Counted from the stretch's first letter, positions 16,276 through 24,757 are shown. The stretch: DNA of 29,947 bases from JALZUE01 sp051251725 (GCA_051251725.1 JBPOFN010000047.1:1-29947); one strand, 5' to 3'. Made by a program: numbers and translations. The notes: generated by a model not told the origin, from the sequence alone.

Positions 16276-17415
16276 ATGTTGAGCCCATTTTTTGCAAATG
16301 ATAAAAATTTGCACCTTGAAAGATTTCCACAAGTACAAGTGAATAGAAGCTTGCAAGCGTGGGACGCAACCGACGAATATATTGTTGCTCATATTGAAGA
16401 AACTGAGCTACTGAAACCAAACAGTAAAATTCTGATCGTCAATGATAACTTTGGTGCTTTAACCATTAACTTTCTTCAACATCAGGTCTTTGCGGTTAGC
16501 GACTCTTATCTTGCTCATCAAGGTATTAAACATAATATTGACCTCAACTTTCTTGATGCCGATAACGTGCAGTTGTTATCAAGCTTAGATGAATTACCCA
16601 GCGATATTGATTTAATTATTTACCGTATTCCCAAAAGTAAGTCGTTATTAATTGAGCAACTGCTAACCCTAAAAGCAAAGTATACCGCCGGCACAGCCTT
16701 TATTGCCGGCGCAAAAGTAAAAGATATTCATAGCTCGACTCTAAAAGTTTTTGAAAAATATTTAGGTAGCACTAAAACATCATTAGCCGTTAAAAAGTCG
16801 CGTTTGGTTTTCAGTCAGCTTGATAACACAGAGAACTTAACCAGTCCTTTTCCAACTGTGTGGCCGTTAGAGAACACCGATTTTGCAATTAGCAATCATG
16901 CGAATGTTTTTGCCCGTGAGAAACTGGATTTAGGCGCGCGCTTTTTCTTGGCACATTTACCTTCAATCAAAGGTGTTCAAGCAGTTATAGACCTAGGTTG
17001 TGGAAATGGTGTTGTTGGCTTGAACATTTTAGCAAAGGCGCCTGAAGCCAAACTGCAATTTATTGATGAGTCTTATATGTCTGTCGCTTCCGCGCAGCAA
17101 AACATTGAAAACAATTTACCTGACTTAGCCAAACAATGTACTTGGCAGGTTGATGATTGCTTAACAAACTCACCGCCAGCAAGTGCTGATGTGATTCTTT
17201 GTAATCCACCTTTTCATCAGCAACAAGCAACTACCGACCATATTGCTTGGCAAATGTTTAATGACAGCTATCGAGTGTTAAAAAAAGGCGGAGAGTTACA
17301 TATTATCGGCAATCGTAATTTAGCTTATCATATTAAACTTAAACGCATTTTCGGCAATGCTAAGACCATTGCTAGCAACCAAAAATTTGTAGTTTTATCG
17401 GCGATAAAAAAATGA
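16276..17415 (+). CDS. rlmG: 23S rRNA (guanine1835-N2)-methyltransferase RlmG
   Basis: RlmG methylates G1835 of 23S rRNA using S-adenosylmethionine. It is a tandem of two methyltransferase-like halves. The N-terminal half (residues about 1-190) lacks catalytic motifs. The C-terminal half has the SAM motif DLGCGNG (239-245) and the N2-guanine motif NPPFH (310-314). The 379 residues are typical. The stop overlaps the start of the downstream lipoprotein gene by four bases (ATGA), so the two are translationally coupled. There is no strong ribosome binding site at the start. Confidence 0.95.
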   Translation: MLSPFFANDKNLHLERFPQVQVNRSLQAWDATDEYIVAHIEETELLKPNSKILIVNDNFGALTINFLQHQVFAVSDSYLAHQGIKHNIDLNFLDADNVQLLSSLDELPSDIDLIIYRIPKSKSLLIEQLLTLKAKYTAGTAFIAGAKVKDIHSSTLKVFEKYLGSTKTSLAVKKSRLVFSQLDNTENLTSPFPTVWPLENTDFAISNHANVFAREKLDLGARFFLAHLPSIKGVQAVIDLGCGNGVVGLNILAKAPEAKLQFIDESYMSVASAQQNIENNLPDLAKQCTWQVDDCLTNSPPASADVILCNPPFHQQQATTDHIAWQMFNDSYRVLKKGGELHIIGNRNLAYHIKLKRIFGNAKTIASNQKFVVLSAIKK

Positions 17416-18023
17416 CCAACATAAAAAATCAACGTAATAATAAATTTATCAGCTTGAAAACCTTAGCGCTTTCAAGTTTTGTTCTGGCATTAACTTTAAG
17501 CGGTTGTAGTAATACACCTAGCCACTTAATTGTGTCACCTGAGTTAAACACTAACATTGCTGCAGTGCCGCAGTATTTAAATAAAAACATCAACTTATCA
17601 GTGCAAGACGTTCGCGCTAACAGTCACTTTGTGCAAATATTGTCAGCGGGTGAAGCCGCAACCTTAATTAATGGCCATAGCGATTTAGCGGCGGTGGTTC
17701 AGGCCGGTTTATCGACAGCATTGGCTAAACAAGGCTTATCAACCAACAGTATGTCGAGTAATCAACTGCAAGTGAATATTGAAAAAGCCTTAATTAATGT
17801 TAATCAAAGCTTATTAAATTACGAAACTGACTCTGAGATCACGCTGTCAGCCGTTTTGGCAAATGGCCAAGAAACCTTAACTAAAAACTTTCGTGTCAAA
17901 GGCCAAAGTAATGGCCCGTTTTCACCTGACTTAGCCGTATTAGGCCGAGACTTTAATCAGCAGTTAACAAAAGCGATGAACCAACTGATTAATGATCCTG
18001 ATATTCAACGATTGGTGAAATAA
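17412..18023 (+). CDS. YajG-family lipoprotein
   Basis: This is a 203-residue lipoprotein with a signal sequence ending ALTLSGC (Cys32). It resembles the YajG lipoprotein family in the conserved pattern around SVQDVRAN and the periodic hydrophobic C-terminal part. The function of the family is not known. Asn-Thr after the lipid Cys suggests outer-membrane sorting (Ser at +2, no Asp). It overlaps rlmG by four bases and abuts the cyclophilin gene without a gap, so the three form one operon. Confidence 0.8.
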   Translation: MTNIKNQRNNKFISLKTLALSSFVLALTLSGCSNTPSHLIVSPELNTNIAAVPQYLNKNINLSVQDVRANSHFVQILSAGEAATLINGHSDLAAVVQAGLSTALAKQGLSTNSMSSNQLQVNIEKALINVNQSLLNYETDSEITLSAVLANGQETLTKNFRVKGQSNGPFSPDLAVLGRDFNQQLTKAMNQLINDPDIQRLVK

Positions 18024-18614
18024 ATGAAAACGTTTTTTTTATGCTGCTTATTTATCTGTAATGTTACCTGCGCGGCTACCGTTAAAAATATGGCGATAGA
18101 CCCAGACAATTTATTCCCCAAGGTAAAACTTGAAACCACCATGGGGGTAATTATTGTTGAACTTGATCGCATCAAAGCGCCACTCACCGTTGATAATTTT
18201 TTAACTTATGTTGTTAAAGGTGAATATAACAATACAATTTTTCACCGTATTATCCCTGAGTTTGTGGTGCAAGGTGGCGGCTATGATGCCAGTTATGCCG
18301 CAAAAGAGACGTTTGAAGACATCATCAATGAAGCAGGAAATGGCCTAAAAAATAATGCTGGTACGATTGCGATGGCAAAACAAAGCCGGCCACATACCGC
18401 GAATCGCCAATTCTTTTTTAACGTTAGCGATAACGACAGCTTAAACCCAGGCCGCAGGTGGGGTTATGCAGTTTTTGGTGCCATCGTTGAAGGCGAAGCG
18501 GTTATTGAAAAAATGTCGCAAGTAAAAACTGATTATAATGGTGAGCTTGGCTGGGAAGATGTACCGGTAGAAAAAGTTATATTAGTAAAAGCGACTTTAT
18601 TACCTGCTGAATAA
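18024..18614 (+). CDS. Exported cyclophilin-type peptidyl-prolyl isomerase
   Basis: This enzyme isomerises peptide bonds before proline. A short signal peptide (about residues 1-17, ending VTCAA) suggests a periplasmic enzyme. The cyclophilin core has FHRIIPEFVVQGGG with catalytic Arg75, then AMAKQSRPHTANRQFFFN and WGYAVFGAIVEG. The 196 residues are close to PpiA. The start codon directly follows the stop of the lipoprotein gene. The grouping of rlmG, a lipoprotein and a periplasmic isomerase suggests the last two act at the cell envelope. Confidence 0.92.
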   Translation: MKTFFLCCLFICNVTCAATVKNMAIDPDNLFPKVKLETTMGVIIVELDRIKAPLTVDNFLTYVVKGEYNNTIFHRIIPEFVVQGGGYDASYAAKETFEDIINEAGNGLKNNAGTIAMAKQSRPHTANRQFFFNVSDNDSLNPGRRWGYAVFGAIVEGEAVIEKMSQVKTDYNGELGWEDVPVEKVILVKATLLPAE

Positions 18615-18743
18615 AACATTAGTCAGCGCCCTCAACATTGATTTACCAGTAAAAAAAACTTTTTATTATAATTTCAGCGTGTTAAATTCAAGTTTAATTA
18701 CGCTTAAATTATAAGCGTTCAACAATTAATATCGCTGAACTTT

Positions 18744-18772
18744 TTGACATTTGTGCTCTTTTCGACAATAAC
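18744..18772 (+). promoter_or_regulatory. Promoter of the 109-residue gene
   Basis: A perfect -35 TTGACA (18744-18749), a 17-base spacer and AATAAC (18767-18772, four of six to the -10 consensus) lie 95 bases before the next + strand start. Confidence 0.5.
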
Positions 18773-18867
18773 TAAGAAAGACAAGACAATTACTTTTCTT
18801 CCGTGATCTTAACTGATACATCGCGTTTTTATTCTTCCATAATTGTCAAAAATGTTGAGAGTACCCA

Positions 18868-19197
18868 ATGGTAGTAGAACAATTTATCAATGAAAAAATC
18901 ACCCAGATTGATGCTTATATCAATGCGGTTATTGATAACTCGTTACACTATACTGAGCTGGATAAATTTATCACCGACACCATGGAAGAATGGACGGTTT
19001 ATAACATTTCTGACGAAACTCCAGGCAGTGCCAGAGAACGAGTGTTCTGGCATGTTATTCATGAAATTCAATTACACGGCTCTCAAGGATTAACCAGTGA
19101 GTTATTTTTCAAAGCCGAAATTAACACCTGTTTAGACTTTTTTAAAGGCGTGGGTAGTTACCCTATCGATTGTATTGGTTGGCGTCCGATCCCATAA
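18868..19197 (+). CDS. Conserved-looking small protein, unrecognised
   Basis: This is a 109-residue soluble protein I cannot assign. It has no signal peptide or membrane helix. The N-terminal half is acidic and helical. The middle contains an aromatic-rich FWHVIHEIQLHG with closely spaced His, and the end is GSYPIDCIGWRPIP. The spacing of the His residues could bind metal but this is speculative. GAGAG lies just before the ATG, and a promoter with a perfect TTGACA sits upstream. It is on the same strand as the AmpG-type permease 76 bases downstream. Codon use matches the neighbours, so I judge it a real gene of narrow distribution. Confidence 0.7.
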   Translation: MVVEQFINEKITQIDAYINAVIDNSLHYTELDKFITDTMEEWTVYNISDETPGSARERVFWHVIHEIQLHGSQGLTSELFFKAEINTCLDFFKGVGSYPIDCIGWRPIP

Positions 19198-19272
19198 ACT
19201 TTCAAGCTATCACTTTTGCCAGCGTAAATAGTCTGTTAGTCTGCTTGCTATTGTTTATCTAGTTAACTTTTC

Positions 19273-20907
19273 ATGTCTCAGCAACTTTCAATAAAACAAT
19301 CAATTTCTTATTTTCGTGATAAACGCTTATTAAGTGTTTTTTGCTTTGGCCTTGCCAGTGGTTTTCCTTGGGTTTTAATCGGCTCTGCCATGAGCGGTTG
19401 GCTAAAAGATGAAGGCTTATCACGCAGCAGTATTGGCTTATTTGGTTTAATTTTTGTCGCTTATAGTATTAATTTTTTATGGTCGCCACTGTTAGATCGC
19501 ATCAAAATATTCTGGCTCAGTAAAAAACTAGGCCAACGTCGAAGTTGGATTTTATTTACTCAAATTATTATTGCCCTGATCACTTGGCAAATGAGTTTAT
19601 TAGAAGCAAACAGCCAGCTTAGCATGATGGCGATGTTTGGTTTGATGATCGCGATAGCGGGAGCAACACAAGATATTGCGATCGACGCATACCGTATAGA
19701 TATCCTCAATGATCAACAAGATAACCAGCAAGGTAATCAACACGACAGTCACTATATGGCCGCAGGCTCCGCCATGGCAACATCCGGCTGGTGGACAGGT
19801 TATGCTGGTTTAGGCAGTATCCCTTTTATTTTAGTAGACTCACCAAACTGGCAATGGTCAGAAGTTTATATGGTTTTAGCTGGCATTATGGTGTTATTAA
19901 CCATCACTGTTTTTATCGTCAATGAACCTAAAAGCAATCGTGAAGCTGAGCAGAAATTAATTGAAGCTCAATACCTAGATAAATTATCAAATCAGCATAA
20001 CAAACCCTTAATGCTAACGATTTTATGTATTTTACCTTTGACCATTTTAACCTTGTTATATGCCAACATTGGTTACCCTGCTTGGCCAGAAACATTAATC
20101 GCAAGCGAGCAACAGTTTTTAGTAGTCTCCCTTTTTATTGTCTTTTTAATGACAACCTTCATTAAGTTGCTGTCGAAGTTAAATAAAAAAATGCATCTAA
20201 GCGAAACTAATACCGCGCAAGCACTCGCCACCGACAGAATTACCCTGATCACGGCTTGGCTGTTAACGACATTAGTAGCGCCAATTCATGAGTTTTTTCA
20301 GCGTAATGGCGTCAGACTGGCACTTTCAATTTTACTTTTTATCTTCTTATTTAAGTTAGGTGAAGCTTATTTGGGCCGAATGTCGATTGTCTTTTATCGA
20401 GAAGTTGGCTTTTCAAATAGTGATATTGCTTATTATTCAAAACTTATCAATTGGGGCGTTACTATTGTTTTCTCTTTGATTGGTAGTGTTTTCACCATTC
20501 GTTATGGCATTTTAAAAGGCTTATTTATTGGCGGCATCGCAATGTCAGCCAGTAATTTACTGTTTGCTGCCATGGCAGTCGTCGGCCCTGATAAAGCCCT
20601 ATTTGCCTTTACCGTTTTTGTTGATGGTTTTACCTCAGCATGGGGTTCTGTGGCATTTGTCGCGCTGTTGTCAGTGTTGTGTAATAAAAGCTTTACCGCA
20701 AGTCAGTATGCATTAATGGCTTCGTTAGGCACCTTTGGCCGGGTCATGCTTGGCTCTTATTCAGGTATTGTCGTTGATTGGCTTGACGGCAACTGGGCGA
20801 TGTTTTTCATTATGACTTCGCTCATGGTGATCCCTAGCCTATTATTTTTATATAGTATTAGAAAACCACTAACGCGTTTAATTGAACAAGGTGACAGTAA
20901 AGCGTAG
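19273..20907 (+). CDS. AmpG-family muropeptide permease (MFS)
   Basis: The protein is a 544-residue major-facilitator transporter of the AmpG type. AmpG imports anhydro-muropeptides released from the wall for recycling, which in many bacteria also governs AmpR-controlled beta-lactamase expression. Family segments include GFPWVLIGSAMSGWLKDEGL near the N-terminus and GATQDIAIDAYRID near residue 135. The C-terminal half contains FLFKLGEAYLGRMSIVFYREVGFSNSDIAYYSK. About 12-14 helices are present. A Gln/Asn/His-rich cytoplasmic loop lies at about residues 150-162. There is no clear ribosome binding site. Confidence 0.88.
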   Translation: MSQQLSIKQSISYFRDKRLLSVFCFGLASGFPWVLIGSAMSGWLKDEGLSRSSIGLFGLIFVAYSINFLWSPLLDRIKIFWLSKKLGQRRSWILFTQIIIALITWQMSLLEANSQLSMMAMFGLMIAIAGATQDIAIDAYRIDILNDQQDNQQGNQHDSHYMAAGSAMATSGWWTGYAGLGSIPFILVDSPNWQWSEVYMVLAGIMVLLTITVFIVNEPKSNREAEQKLIEAQYLDKLSNQHNKPLMLTILCILPLTILTLLYANIGYPAWPETLIASEQQFLVVSLFIVFLMTTFIKLLSKLNKKMHLSETNTAQALATDRITLITAWLLTTLVAPIHEFFQRNGVRLALSILLFIFLFKLGEAYLGRMSIVFYREVGFSNSDIAYYSKLINWGVTIVFSLIGSVFTIRYGILKGLFIGGIAMSASNLLFAAMAVVGPDKALFAFTVFVDGFTSAWGSVAFVALLSVLCNKSFTASQYALMASLGTFGRVMLGSYSGIVVDWLDGNWAMFFIMTSLMVIPSLLFLYSIRKPLTRLIEQGDSKA

Positions 20908-21041
20908 ATAGTTCAGCTTAATCGCTTGATATATGTTATTTATAGCTAGGTGATCTATGCTAACTATCGGTTATCACTACTTTATTAGTTACGATTTAAA
21001 ATTAAAACAAAAGCAAAACAACGCTAGGAATTGAAACTAAA

Positions 21042-21218
21042 ATGATCAGACTATTTTTTTTACTACCCATTATTATGTGCGCTATTTGGGGTATTTATTT
21101 ATATGCGAAAGGCTACACATTAAAAGAAGGGTCAAAAGGTTTTCAACACATTATTATTTTTAATGCCGTCATCATAGCCTTTTTTATTCTTATGATTTGG
21201 TTGACTGATTACCCCTGA
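21042..21218 (+). CDS. 58-residue two-helix membrane protein
   Basis: This is a small open frame, ATG at 21042 to TGA at 21218. It encodes two hydrophobic helices: one starting IRLFFLLPIIMCAIWG, and a second with IIIFNAVIIAFFILMIWL. They are separated by a basic/polar loop with YAKGYTLKEGSKGFQ. The pattern looks like a small inner-membrane protein family found in marine gammaproteobacteria, from memory and without an assigned function. AGGA lies 12 bases upstream. It follows the AmpG-type gene by 134 bases on the same strand. Its composition is strongly non-random for a chance frame. Confidence 0.65.
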   Translation: MIRLFFLLPIIMCAIWGIYLYAKGYTLKEGSKGFQHIIIFNAVIIAFFILMIWLTDYP

Positions 21219-21240
21219 GTTGACAGTTAAAGGCCTGAGG

Positions 21241-21290
21241 CCGACAGCCGACAGCCGAAAGAGAAAAGAAAACAGAGAGAGGGAGAGAAG
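21241..21290. repeat. CCGACAG heptamer repeat and purine tract
   Basis: Two exact CCGACAG units plus a third, CCGAAAG, occupy 21241-21261. A tract of 34 bases with a single pyrimidine follows (21257-21290). It is non-coding and lies directly after the 58-residue gene. Confidence 0.7.
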
Positions 21291-21323
21291 TTAGAAGCTG
21301 AAAGCTTGATGTAAAACTAGAAG

Positions 21324-21364
21324 CATCAAGCATCAAGCATCAAGCATCAAGCATCAAGCATCAA
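21324..21364. repeat. CATCAAG heptamer tandem repeat
   Basis: Five exact CATCAAG units and a sixth partial one make a 41-base microsatellite. The complementary unit GCTTGATG lies just upstream at 21304-21311. The first units can pair with it in an 8-bp stem with a 12-base loop. It is non-coding, between the + strand 58-residue gene and chrA. Confidence 0.85.
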
Positions 21365-21420
21365 AAGAATAAACCAGCTAAAGCAATAATCCATAACTTA
21401 ATCACGTAAGCGCCGGTTAA

Positions 21421-22689
21421 TCATGACAAAGTCATCAAGATTCCAATCGCGATAAAACAAGCGACGATGGCCAATATCGGCAAACGATAAAACTTCAATA
21501 AAATAAAGCCGGCAATAACCCAAGCTACGTCAGCAATACTATAAATTGCATTGATTGCAATCGGCTGATAAAAAGCCGCCGCTAATAACCCCACTACCGC
21601 AGCATTTACGCCAGTGACAAAACCCGCCACCGCTGGCTGAAAAGCAAAGCGATGCCAAAGCTGCTGAACGGCTAAAACCAGTAAGAATCCTGGCAGAAAA
21701 ATAGCCGCAGTTGCAATACTCGCCCCTAACAATGGCGACTCTAATAAAATATTTGCCCCTAAAAATGTCGCTATGGTAAACATTGGGCCAGGTACCGCTT
21801 GTGCTGATGCATATCCTAAAATAAAGGTATCAGGCGGCAACGCAGGATCAAGGGTTTGCTGTAATAATGGCAAGACAACATGGCCACCACCAAAGACAAA
21901 AGCGCCTGCTTGATAAAAGCTATTAAATAAAGCCAAGAGTGGATCATATTGGCTAAAAAACGGCAAAATAAACAAACAAACACAGAACAGCAATAACGGC
22001 ATAATTTTTAATGCTTGCATAAGTGTTTGCTCTGGCTGTGCTGTTGGGTTTTCTTCAGTGTTTTCTTTAGCGCTTTCTTTAGAGGTCTCTTCGAGATTAG
22101 CCTCGGGCTTTAAAGCCGTTTCGGCTTTTGCTGATAATGCTTGCTGGTTATTTCGCTTTGGCGCTAACAGCCATAACGACAATAAACCGGCCAGCACTAA
22201 TAATAAAATTTGGCTATATAAGCTGCCAACCGACAAGATCACCACGGAACTAACCGCTGCGATTAACTTAGTTAGCTTAGTTTGACAAAAGACCTTGCTC
22301 ATTGAAATCACCGCATCAGCCACAATCACTACCGCTAATAATTTTAAACCATAAACAGTACCAACAAACATCGCTGAGTCGGCAAAATGAACACCGAGCA
22401 CAGCCAACAAATACAACAAAATAAACGAGGGTAAGGTAAAACCTAAAAATGCCGCGATAGCGCCCATTAAGCCGCCGCGATGATAACCTAAAGAAAAACC
22501 AACTTGGCTAGACGCTGGCCCAGGTAAAAACTGACTTAAAGCAACCATACGACTGTAAGTCGGTAAATCTAACCATTGATGTTTTTCAATAAAGTAACGT
22601 TGAAAGTAACCTAAATGCGCCGCAGGGCCGCCAAAACTAATACAGCCTAAATAAAAAAAGTGGCCAAAAATGCTAAGTATTTCTTTCAT
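21421..22689 (-). CDS. chrA: Chromate transporter family protein ChrA
   Basis: ChrA is a membrane efflux protein of the CHR family. The 422 residues hold two homologous halves. The N half begins FGHFFYLGCISFGGPAAHLGYF with ALSQFLPGPASSQ; the C half has GAFVFGGGHVVLPLLQQ and AQAVPGPMFTIATF. The repeated GGP/GGGH and PGP motifs are diagnostic. The halves are joined by a hydrophilic, Glu/Thr-rich linker at about residues 179-227 that is longer than usual. Chromate may not be the true substrate in a marine organism. There is no clear ribosome binding site. It lies 31 bases downstream of the YaiI-type gene on the same strand. Confidence 0.92.
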   Translation of the reverse strand: MKEILSIFGHFFYLGCISFGGPAAHLGYFQRYFIEKHQWLDLPTYSRMVALSQFLPGPASSQVGFSLGYHRGGLMGAIAAFLGFTLPSFILLYLLAVLGVHFADSAMFVGTVYGLKLLAVVIVADAVISMSKVFCQTKLTKLIAAVSSVVILSVGSLYSQILLLVLAGLLSLWLLAPKRNNQQALSAKAETALKPEANLEETSKESAKENTEENPTAQPEQTLMQALKIMPLLLFCVCLFILPFFSQYDPLLALFNSFYQAGAFVFGGGHVVLPLLQQTLDPALPPDTFILGYASAQAVPGPMFTIATFLGANILLESPLLGASIATAAIFLPGFLLVLAVQQLWHRFAFQPAVAGFVTGVNAAVVGLLAAAFYQPIAINAIYSIADVAWVIAGFILLKFYRLPILAIVACFIAIGILMTLS

Positions 22690-22720
22690 AATGTCATTCT
22701 AATCGGGTGGTTATTTCGCG

Positions 22721-23176
22721 TTAAGATGCTGATAAATGTTTTTGAATTAAAGTATCTAAGTGATTAGCAAATTGCTGGCGATCACTTTGACTAATTTTAG
22801 GTGGCCCACCGGTATCAACACCGCTGGCACGCATGGTATCCATAAAATCACGAATGTTAAGCCGTGCTTTTATGTTACTGGTGGTATATAGCTCACCGCG
22901 CGGGCTGAGCGCTAAGGCATGTTTTTCAATCACTTCTGCTGCTAAAGGAATATCTGAGGTGATAACTAAATCACCTAATTGTACCCGTTTGACTATTTCA
23001 TCATCGGCAATATCAAAACCGGATGGCACTTGCACAAATTTAATAAAAGCCGATTTAGGAATTCTCATTGAATGATTCGCCACTAAGGTTGTGGTTATTT
23101 TTGTCCGCTCGGCCGCACGAAAGATCACTTCTTTGATCACCACAGGACAGGCGTCAGCATCAACCCAAATATTCAT
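22721..23176 (-). CDS. yaiI: YaiI/YqxD-family protein (DUF188)
   Basis: This 151-residue protein belongs to the DUF188 family, seen from WVDADACPVVIKEVI at the N-terminus, the middle segment DIADDEIVKRVQLGDLVITSDIPLA, and MRASGVDTGGPPKISQSDRQQFA at the end. The Asp-rich layout resembles PIN-like nucleases, but no activity is established that I know of. The weak ribosome binding site AAGTGA precedes the ATG. It is probably co-transcribed with chrA, 31 bases downstream. Confidence 0.93.
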   Translation of the reverse strand: MNIWVDADACPVVIKEVIFRAAERTKITTTLVANHSMRIPKSAFIKFVQVPSGFDIADDEIVKRVQLGDLVITSDIPLAAEVIEKHALALSPRGELYTTSNIKARLNIRDFMDTMRASGVDTGGPPKISQSDRQQFANHLDTLIQKHLSAS

Positions 23177-23238
23177 TCAATTCACTTAATAAGGTATAAA
23201 GTCGCAGTTTATCAACTCACTTAACTTTTATAAACCAC

Positions 23239-23260
23239 AATAAAGCCAAGCTGCTTTATT
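23239..23260 (-). terminator. Hairpin after the sigma-factor operon
   Basis: Arms AATAAAGC and GCTTTATT (8 bp) enclose a 6-base loop, 51 bases after the stop of the TonB-domain gene. It is a modest candidate terminator. Confidence 0.45.
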
Positions 23261-23311
23261 ACTAACGGCTTAAACTGCTTACTATGACTTCATAGTTCTT
23301 ATCTTCATGGC

Positions 23312-24052
23312 TCAAGATTTTTTAAATTCAAAAATAATTTCAGCAGCTTGCGCGCCATTACCTTGCATTAAATACTGCCACTGGGCTAAAGCGCTGATCG
23401 CTGCTTTTTCAATATCGCGATGGGCACTGCTATCAACCACTTTAATATCAACAACTTCGCCATTATCTTTAATCTGATAAGCAAGTTTTACATAACCCGA
23501 CAAACCAGCAATGATGGCAGCATCAGGAAATTTAGGCAGCACTTGATGCACTAACTTAACGTCAAGCTGAGGTTGTTTGATTTGCATAATAAATTGTTGC
23601 GCTAATTGTTGATGTGACGTTTTTGGCAACTCAATATTGATACTTTGAATCACTAACTGTTCACGTGCTGGCACTTGGCCTTTTTTCGGCAATTGGCGTG
23701 CTATTTTAGCTAATGCGCTTGCTACCGCTTGAGTGGCAAGTTCGCTAGTGTCATCTTGTTTCAGCTCAAGATCGGTTGTTGATTTCACCTTAACAATTGG
23801 CGCTACAGCCACCTCTGGTGATTGTGCTAAATAAGTGATCAAAGCTAACACGCCAAAAGAGGCAAAACTGCCGCCAATTAAAGCAATTAGCACACGAGCC
23901 CAAATAGCGGCTGGTGATTGATTTTTTATCGGCGGCGCAGTATTTACCGCTGCTGATAAGTTATCTTCAAGCGTAATTTTAGGCACAACAATGGTACTTT
24001 TTCGCTGCTGATAAAGTTGACTCAACAATTCATCATCTTTATTTGCACTCAT
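23312..24052 (-). CDS. Membrane protein with periplasmic TonB-like C-terminal domain, paired with a sigma factor
   Basis: The 246-residue protein has a cytoplasmic N-terminus of about 48 residues (DDELLSQLYQQRKS and on) and one membrane helix at about 50-73. A variable periplasmic stretch follows. The C-terminal region resembles TonB_C: VLPKFPDAAIIAGLSGYVKLAYQ, then GEVVDIKVVDSS and AISALAQWQY. The gene overlaps the end of the sigma factor gene by 14 bases, so the two are translationally coupled. Genes in this position are usually anti-sigma factors, and the short cytoplasmic tail could play that part, but no known anti-sigma domain is seen. The alternative is a plain energy transducer. I infer a membrane-bound regulator that couples an envelope event to the sigma factor. 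Confidence 0.75.
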   Translation of the reverse strand: MSANKDDELLSQLYQQRKSTIVVPKITLEDNLSAAVNTAPPIKNQSPAAIWARVLIALIGGSFASFGVLALITYLAQSPEVAVAPIVKVKSTTDLELKQDDTSELATQAVASALAKIARQLPKKGQVPAREQLVIQSINIELPKTSHQQLAQQFIMQIKQPQLDVKLVHQVLPKFPDAAIIAGLSGYVKLAYQIKDNGEVVDIKVVDSSAHRDIEKAAISALAQWQYLMQGNGAQAAEIIFEFKKS

Positions 24053-24671
24053 TGCTTTGCTCCATTTGTTTTTTTAAATTAACTTTTGCATAGCGAATTC
24101 GGCTTTTAACCGTTTCAAAACTTGCTTCAGTTAATTGACATATTTCATCTAACGATAAACCTTCTTGTTGAAAAATAAAGGCTTCGCGTTGATGAAAAGA
24201 TAATTGTGTTATCGCATGATTAAAAACAGCTAGCTGATCTAACAAAATCAATTTTTTATCCATCGATTTAATATCAGCAACAATGTCATCTTCTATTATC
24301 GAATGCCACTGCCAACGGTTTTGTCGCCTTAGCTCATCAATCAGGGTATTTCTGGCAATTTTAAACAACCAACTTTTGACTTTGTTTTTATTAATCAGAT
24401 GACTATTTGATCTTTGCTGCGTAAAGGCAAAGTCAAAACTAGCGGCTGAATTTATTACTTTTAACCAAGTGTTTTGCAACACATCTTCGGCTAAATGATG
24501 ATCAGACTGGCTTAATAAATAATGAAATAACATAGGATTAAACTGCGCAACCAAAAGATTCAGAACAGCTGAATCTCCGGTTGCAACATAACGAGCAAGT
24601 AGCTTGTCAGGTTGGTTTTCATCTTGGCGATGCGGATTAAACCAACCTTTGATCATTGAAGGTAACTTCAA
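24039..24671 (-). CDS. ECF-type RNA polymerase sigma factor
   Basis: This is a 210-residue sigma-70 family protein with only regions 2 and 4. Region 2 is around residues 25-75, with FNPMLFHYLLSQSDHHLAEDVLQNTWLKV, followed by KSWLFKIARNTLIDELRR. Region 4 is around residues 150-200, with FHQREAFIFQQEGLSLDEICQLT and the recognition helix segment FETVKSRIRYAK. The TTG at 24671 has GGAG at seven bases and gives MKLPSM; an ATG at 24656 is also possible. A perfect palindrome, TTGAAG-GTAA-CTTCAA (24656-24671), covers both starts. The gene follows tonB by 86 bases and overlaps the TonB-domain gene. The target promoters cannot be told. Confidence 0.9.
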   Translation of the reverse strand: MKLPSMIKGWFNPHRQDENQPDKLLARYVATGDSAVLNLLVAQFNPMLFHYLLSQSDHHLAEDVLQNTWLKVINSAASFDFAFTQQRSNSHLINKNKVKSWLFKIARNTLIDELRRQNRWQWHSIIEDDIVADIKSMDKKLILLDQLAVFNHAITQLSFHQREAFIFQQEGLSLDEICQLTEASFETVKSRIRYAKVNLKKQMEQSNECK

Positions 24672-24757
24672 ATATATACTCCAAATATAAAACCTAACTG
24701 ACGTTTTTGTGCTTTACGGTTTTTAGCTACTTTGCTATCGCTTAACTTTACTGATGC

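Noticed and set aside
20907..20968. GATAGTT/AACTATC inverted repeat after the AmpG-type gene
   Set aside because: The arms are 7 bases with a loop of about 48 bases, too weak to call a terminator.
21324..21364. CATCAAG array as a possible CRISPR
   Set aside because: The units are 7 bases and directly contiguous, with no spacers, and no cas gene is near.
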